Assembly (NCBI GenBank): GCA_033002965.1
Contig: JAURVB010013824.1
Span: forward strand, 47,168-111,167
DNA: 64,000 bases
Direction: 5' to 3'
From: Piper betle
Taxonomy: Eukaryota; Streptophyta; Magnoliopsida; Piperales; Piperaceae
The translations under genes and the position numbers were made by a program. Shown here one piece after another: positions 59,191 through 64,000 of this stretch. Within the stretch, counting starts at the first letter, position 1; the number at the start of each line of letters is the position of its first letter. The notes under the pieces are model-generated. The model was given only the letters and a program-made list of their open reading frames with translations, did not search any database and was not told where the DNA came from.

Positions 59191-59463
59191 AAAAATATAA
59201 AAAAATACAATAAAATCCCATAAAATTAAATAATTGATTTCTAATTGTTTTGCTTATTGATTTGAGGTGAACTTTGAGGGTCCTTTCTTTAGATGTATGT
59301 GGAATGGGATATTTGGGATGTCTTTCTTTCGTTCATGTTTCCTCGGGTTGAAATTGAATTGAGAAAAACTTTTTCTTTAATGGCGTGATGTTGATTTATT
59401 TAAAATGATTGTTTATTTTCATTAATCGTTGGTTATGATGATATGCTATACATGGAAACTTGC

Positions 59464-59701
59464 AGGTAGTTCAATGGAAGATAATGAAGATCAGATACAC
59501 GAAATGTCGTTGACTCGACATGGAATGCATATTACAGAAGAAGATTGTGAAGAAAATGAAGAATTTGACAAGGATAGTGAAGATTTTGACAAAACAGAAA
59601 ATGAAGGTGACGCCTTACAAATATCCGAATGCTTTGAAAATATGACCCCTTGCTTGGGCATGGAATTCTCTTCGGAAAAAACTGCATATGATTTTACACC
59701 A
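59464..59701 (+). pseudogene. FAR1/FHY3-related protein, N-terminal fragment
   Basis: After a TTGCAG acceptor the frame gives an acidic leader (MEDNEDQIHEMSLTRHGMHI, EENEEFDKDSEDFD). It then reads PCLGMEFSSEKTAYDF, the start of the FAR1 DNA-binding (WRKY-GCM1) domain. The similarity and the frame end at 59701, so it is truncated. It lies opposite in strand to the C-terminal fragment at 57190-57456. Confidence 0.68.
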
Positions 59702-60614
59702 TAGGTCCATAGGACTCTTCCTCTCTTCTTGACTCCTTGTGTGGAGAGTTTAATCGTGTTTTATATGTAAGACGACATCAATGACATTTTATTGCATCGT
59801 CCTGATGTCGGGCTATTTAGCTGTGTTTTCTACGCATGTTAAATAAAACTACAAAGATGAGATCCCTTGTTGGTTTTTGAACAGAAGCTCTGAAATATAT
59901 AATACAAGCCTCTTCCCTAAGCCTATTATATAAGTGCATGCATTTTACGGATTTCACAAATAAGAGAGTGAGTGGTATGGAGATATGTATGAATTGCACT
60001 AATACTCCTTCAAACCTTGAAATAGTGCCGTGTATGAGGGTACTACGTAATGCAGCGCATTTCCAGAATATGTGGCACTAACTTAACTGTTCCTTTTGTC
60101 ACTCGAGTACCGTGGCGGGTCATATGGAAGGCTTGAGGGCATAAACATTGTATGTATGAATATGATTATAAGCCATGCATGCGAGCCGGCGCTTGCTTAA
60201 GTATGTTTGCTTATAGCCCAACGTGAGGCAATTTTGAAGTTTCATAAGTTTTCGTGGGTAATGGAATACCCATTTGCCAGATTGTATTAGCTATTTTTCA
60301 AACCAATAACATTCGAAACTGACATTTTTTATACAATATATGTAGGTTTTACAAATTCTGAGTTGACTTTGGTGGGAGGACAGATAAATATTACACACAC
60401 TTGAGCTCAACGCAGTTATTTAGTTTATTATTTTTATTTATATTTGACGTGTTGATGCATATTTAACCATGTCTTCCATTCTTATGACACTAAGAAGGTT
60501 GTTTCAATTTATTTCATTGATCGAGTCGTACCGACCGACGACTTTTAATATGATTCGATCCCGATCATAATATTTCTGATTCGGTCGTAGGTGAACCAAA
60601 ATCGGGGTGTTACA
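59702..60614 (+). mobile_element. Probable LTR end of a gypsy-like retrotransposon
   Basis: The stretch ends GGGGTGTTACA, a typical LTR 3' end, directly before a primer site. The left boundary is unclear (a TGTAAGACGACATC start near 59766 is possible). No second LTR lies in the window. Confidence 0.5.
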
Positions 60615-60616
60615 AA

Positions 60617-60630
60617 TTGGTATCAGAGCC
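60617..60630 (+). other. Primer-binding site, tRNA-iMet type
   Basis: TTGGTATCAGAGCC begins two bases after the LTR-like TGTTACA end. Confidence 0.75.
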
Positions 60631-63600
60631 ATGTCTTGGTTGATTAAGATGGAAAACTTTTGTTTTGAGCCATGTGTGTGAAGCTGTCCTTAGCCAAGCC
60701 AACAGGTATTTCTTTTGGTATTTTCTTAGTATTTCAGATTTTACTCAATCAGACCTGAGCAATGCATGTTACAATAATAGAAATTATGAGATGGATATGA
60801 AATCATGATTTTAGTAAATGCCAGATGGAACTCGATGGAATATCATGATAAGCTACGAGTTCCTTGTACCGTGCTAGAGATTTGGACGACTTATGAGTGT
60901 CCACATGCTCAGTTATTTAAGGTTGAGTTATATGGTGACCGGAAGTACTTAGAACATTGGCATTCACATTGTAATACTTGCCCACCTTTCGCATGTCACC
61001 ACATCAGGCCTTCCTTGAGACATGGTATATATTGTAAGATAGAGTTATAAGAGATAACACAAGGAGGGAGCTTGGAGTATGGAGATGCTCACGTAGTTAC
61101 GTGACACATAAGCAGAGACCTTTGAGTGGCTTAAACAGATCCAGTAGGCATAGTTTGAGGTCTACTTTGGAAAACTTAGACTTTAGGACAAATCCGTATG
61201 GATGAAGGATGTGGCTACGACAAATTATTAGTCACTCTTCCACTAGTGTATGTTAGTTCCAACAGTATTATTAGTCACTCTTCAACAAATAGAGGCATGA
61301 ACACATTGAAAATGAGCAAATTTACATTTGACCACAAATTTAGGCAGTTGACCAGATTTCACTCAATCTGCCAAGGCCAAATCAATGATTGCTATTGAGA
61401 ACCAAACAGTGCTTATGGGAACAACTACTCTACACTCTAGGAGACCAATGTAGGCTCAACACTATCTTTCCATTGTACGTGCCACCACTGTGATCTGGAC
61501 CCCTATAAATCAAACACGCATGGTTAGATAACTTGAGCCAAGTTGATAGCAGCTACCTTTGTAGAGATAGACACATGGAGATAAACATACCAGAGATAAT
61601 AATGGGTTCACAATATATATGATCAGGATCAGACTTTAGCACCTGGATAGCACAACCGCTATCCGAGTAGCACAACTATTGTCCGAGTTGAACAACCACC
61701 ATTTAAGAAGCACAACTGCTGTCCAAGTTGTACCACCATTTGAGTAGCACAAGCGTCATCTGTGATGCACTACCACTGACCGAATGCTCACTATTACGTC
61801 TGTGATACACAACCACCATCCGTATGATTGCCCTATCACCGACCAAGTGAGTAGTTGTAGTGAAAGCAAAGTCCAAGTAGTTACCTCATCCTACATAAGG
61901 ATAACTACTTGAGGATGTTCTTAGCATTACACAGAGATCACATATCACAACATTGAGAGCAGAGTTGGGTCAAAGATCGATGACAAGATATAGCTATGAC
62001 AACATCAGCCCGACAAAGGAAAGTTAGGTGCACTGAGATAATTTTGAAGACATGATACAGGATTAACTTCACTAGCCATCTTGCATACCATCGCCTTGAC
62101 CTGACATCCATTGGTCAGATTTGCATTGCGAGATAGTGTTAGTGACAGTCTTATAGGGATCATCAAGCAGTGTTAGTGAGTCTATTAGGGATGTATATGG
62201 ACAGAGTCTGAGAATAGAGCAGTGTGACCTCCAGATGAGATGGCCACGCTGGTCAGATTGTTCAATCACCGTGATAGCAGATGTATGAGTTATAGCCAAG
62301 GTATACAAATCATGAGGATGGTCAGCACATGCAGTGTGACCTCAACCAGAGAGAGATTTGACTCATATTAGAATTTTCGCATAGATGATGTGTTTGGTGA
62401 GGGAGCGTCCATTAGGGAGACAGTGTTTTCCTTGTGCTTCCCCAGCACGATTAGGTTCTCTACCCTAAGTCATAGGATTTAGCCTTTGCCCTGAGTATAA
62501 GAGGTACTTTCGTGGTACTGTTTAGACACCCACAGTGCAGGTAGGCCGATATGCAGACCAGCTTGAGGAGACAACTTCACCCCAGCCTGTAGACCGACGT
62601 AGATAAGGACTTTAGCCAGAACCATACCACGCCGACCAGATAGAGGGATACCAGTGTATGCTCATCGTAACCGAACAACTTTTCTTTAGAGTCTCACCAC
62701 AGTGGTAGTAATCATGTAAGTCAAGATTAGTGCTACAAATCGGTACGAGACGACAGGTTACACACCATTGAAGAATGGACGAGACACTGTCAAACCTCAA
62801 TACGATCCTCGTAGACTCAAGGAGACATAATGGTCTTCGGTTACTTGAACCTGCATCTATTTAGAAGGTGTGACTACGCACAGATCGAGAAACATAGGCC
62901 TATTATTAATTGATTGAACCAGAATCACGTAGTAGGGTCTCTTAGACTCGTCATTAACGGGTCGTTCCCGTGTTGACCACCATGGCAAGTAGCATAATCA
63001 TGATGATCTTGGAGGCATGTCCATGGACCTACCTCCATGTCCGGAGGTACCCGAGTATCTCATATGCAAAGTTTCATTACCCAATGACTTAGACAAATAT
63101 CCTTACACAGTATAGAGGATATGTCAAACTATGTGAGGATGAGACACCTCCAGTTGAGAGCCCAGAAGAGTACAACTAATTTTCTAGAGTCCATTCATCT
63201 TTCCATGTGGTCGAGATATGTCAAACAGGCCACGCTTTGACCTGAATATTTTCCCATTCACCTTTCTGGATATACTGGTCCTACTATCTATTTTTTAGAT
63301 AGTTTAAGATGAGCAGACATTGACCAGTGCATGTGCCAGTAGAGGCCGATGCAGATCCACAATTCCATGTGAGTAGTGTTCATACTCCTGAGACACACCT
63401 ATACATGGGCAAGTGTTCTCGTTGTCATTCCATCATAGAGAACCCCTTCAGCAGTAGTTAGTAGTTGTATAGATAGTTATGAGAGTCATGGCATGCAGTA
63501 GAGTTATAGCAACTGTCCTTACTCCATTATGGAATAGAGTGAGATACTTGACTCGGGATCGAGTTGGCTAGGACCCAGTGAGCTATCCAGTTTCACTTAT

Positions 63601-64000
63601 AGGGAAACCTGAGTGTTTGACCTAGATTGGCTGACAGTGAGCCATACAGCTTCTTAGCATATCCTTTATTTGGTACTAGAGTTCACTATATACTAGCAAG
63701 ACTCGCAGGACACCCGAGTATAGTAGTAGGACCTAGAGTAGAGTGCCCTGAGGGTACATATAGTTGACTTATCACATTGATGAGGATCAGGGAGACATGG
63801 GTAGATGTTAGGCAACATACCTCACATCGAGATAGTTTTTCCTGATGTAGCTCAGATTAGTACCCTACAATACTATTAGAGTGCATGCTTGACCACCCAG
63901 TAGACCCTTAAGGGTGAACCTAGGGCTTTTCTCGCCGAGGTCATTGCATTTTAGTCTCCATAGTTTGTAGTGACCCTAGGAGTTAGTCTAGCGAGATGAC
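60631..64000 (+). mobile_element. Decayed interior of the gypsy-like element (presumed)
   Basis: No frame longer than about 80 codons and no readable gag, protease or polymerase motif. Assigned only from the preceding LTR end and primer site. Stop codons are dense in every frame, as in an old relic. Confidence 0.3.
61646..61850 (+). repeat. Degenerate 20-21-bp minisatellite
   Basis: About eight imperfect units around GTAGCACAACCACCATCCGA (for example AGCACAACCGCTATCCGAGT, AGCACAACTATTGTCCGAGT, ACACAACCACCATCCGTA). It lies within the decayed element. Confidence 0.7.

Overview
This window is nuclear DNA of a flowering plant. The evidence is introns with GT-AG borders, a family of G-type lectin (S-locus-type) receptor kinases, LTR retrotransposons with tRNA-iMet primer sites, a chloroplast-derived insert, U6 snRNA genes with plant-type promoter elements, and a plant AlkB-type dioxygenase. 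I cannot name the species. The window is mostly repeats and pseudogenes, and only one protein gene looks fully intact.

Region 1 (1-27.8 kb) is a tandem array of five G-type lectin receptor-like kinase (GLRK) copies, all on the minus strand. GLRK-1 (1-1508, cut by the window edge), GLRK-2 (4835-7988), GLRK-3 (8940-12215) and GLRK-4 (15295-23586) carry stops, frameshifts or insertions. GLRK-5 (24259-27549) has seven exons that sum to 2529 nt in one open frame (842 aa). GLRK-4 is the sister of GLRK-5 and was broken up by two internally deleted Ty1/copia elements (target duplications TTAAG and CCGTC) and an older LTR-like insert.

Region 2 (27.8-39.2 kb) is AT-rich and full of small transposons: two hAT-type MITEs in opposite orientation, a Helitron 3' end, a chloroplast psbD/psbC fragment, an AlkB-homologue gene (33783-36039, minus) with a disturbed second exon, a MULE-like non-autonomous element with a GC-rich core, and an LTR-like relic.

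Region 3 (39.2-52.3 kb) holds LURP-one-related (LOR) gene copies or fragments and a tandem segmental duplication of about 3.6-3.9 kb. Each of two units carries a full-length U6 snRNA gene with a Pol III-type upstream element. A third, decayed U6 copy is split by a second MULE-like element.

Region 4 (52.3-59.7 kb) alternates GC-rich islands, (AT)n tracts, perfect hairpins of the form CCGTTGGAT...ATCCAACGG and palindromic tandem repeats. It also has FAR1-related gene fragments and a tRNA-like cloverleaf with a self-complementary anticodon arm.

Region 5 (59.7-64 kb) is a decayed gypsy-like LTR end with primer site, followed by sequence without recognisable coding capacity.

The most interesting material is the linked duplication of U6 and LOR sequences, the GC-rich hairpin modules and MULE-like elements, and the shared 'gag start plus RNase H end' architecture of the two copia elements.
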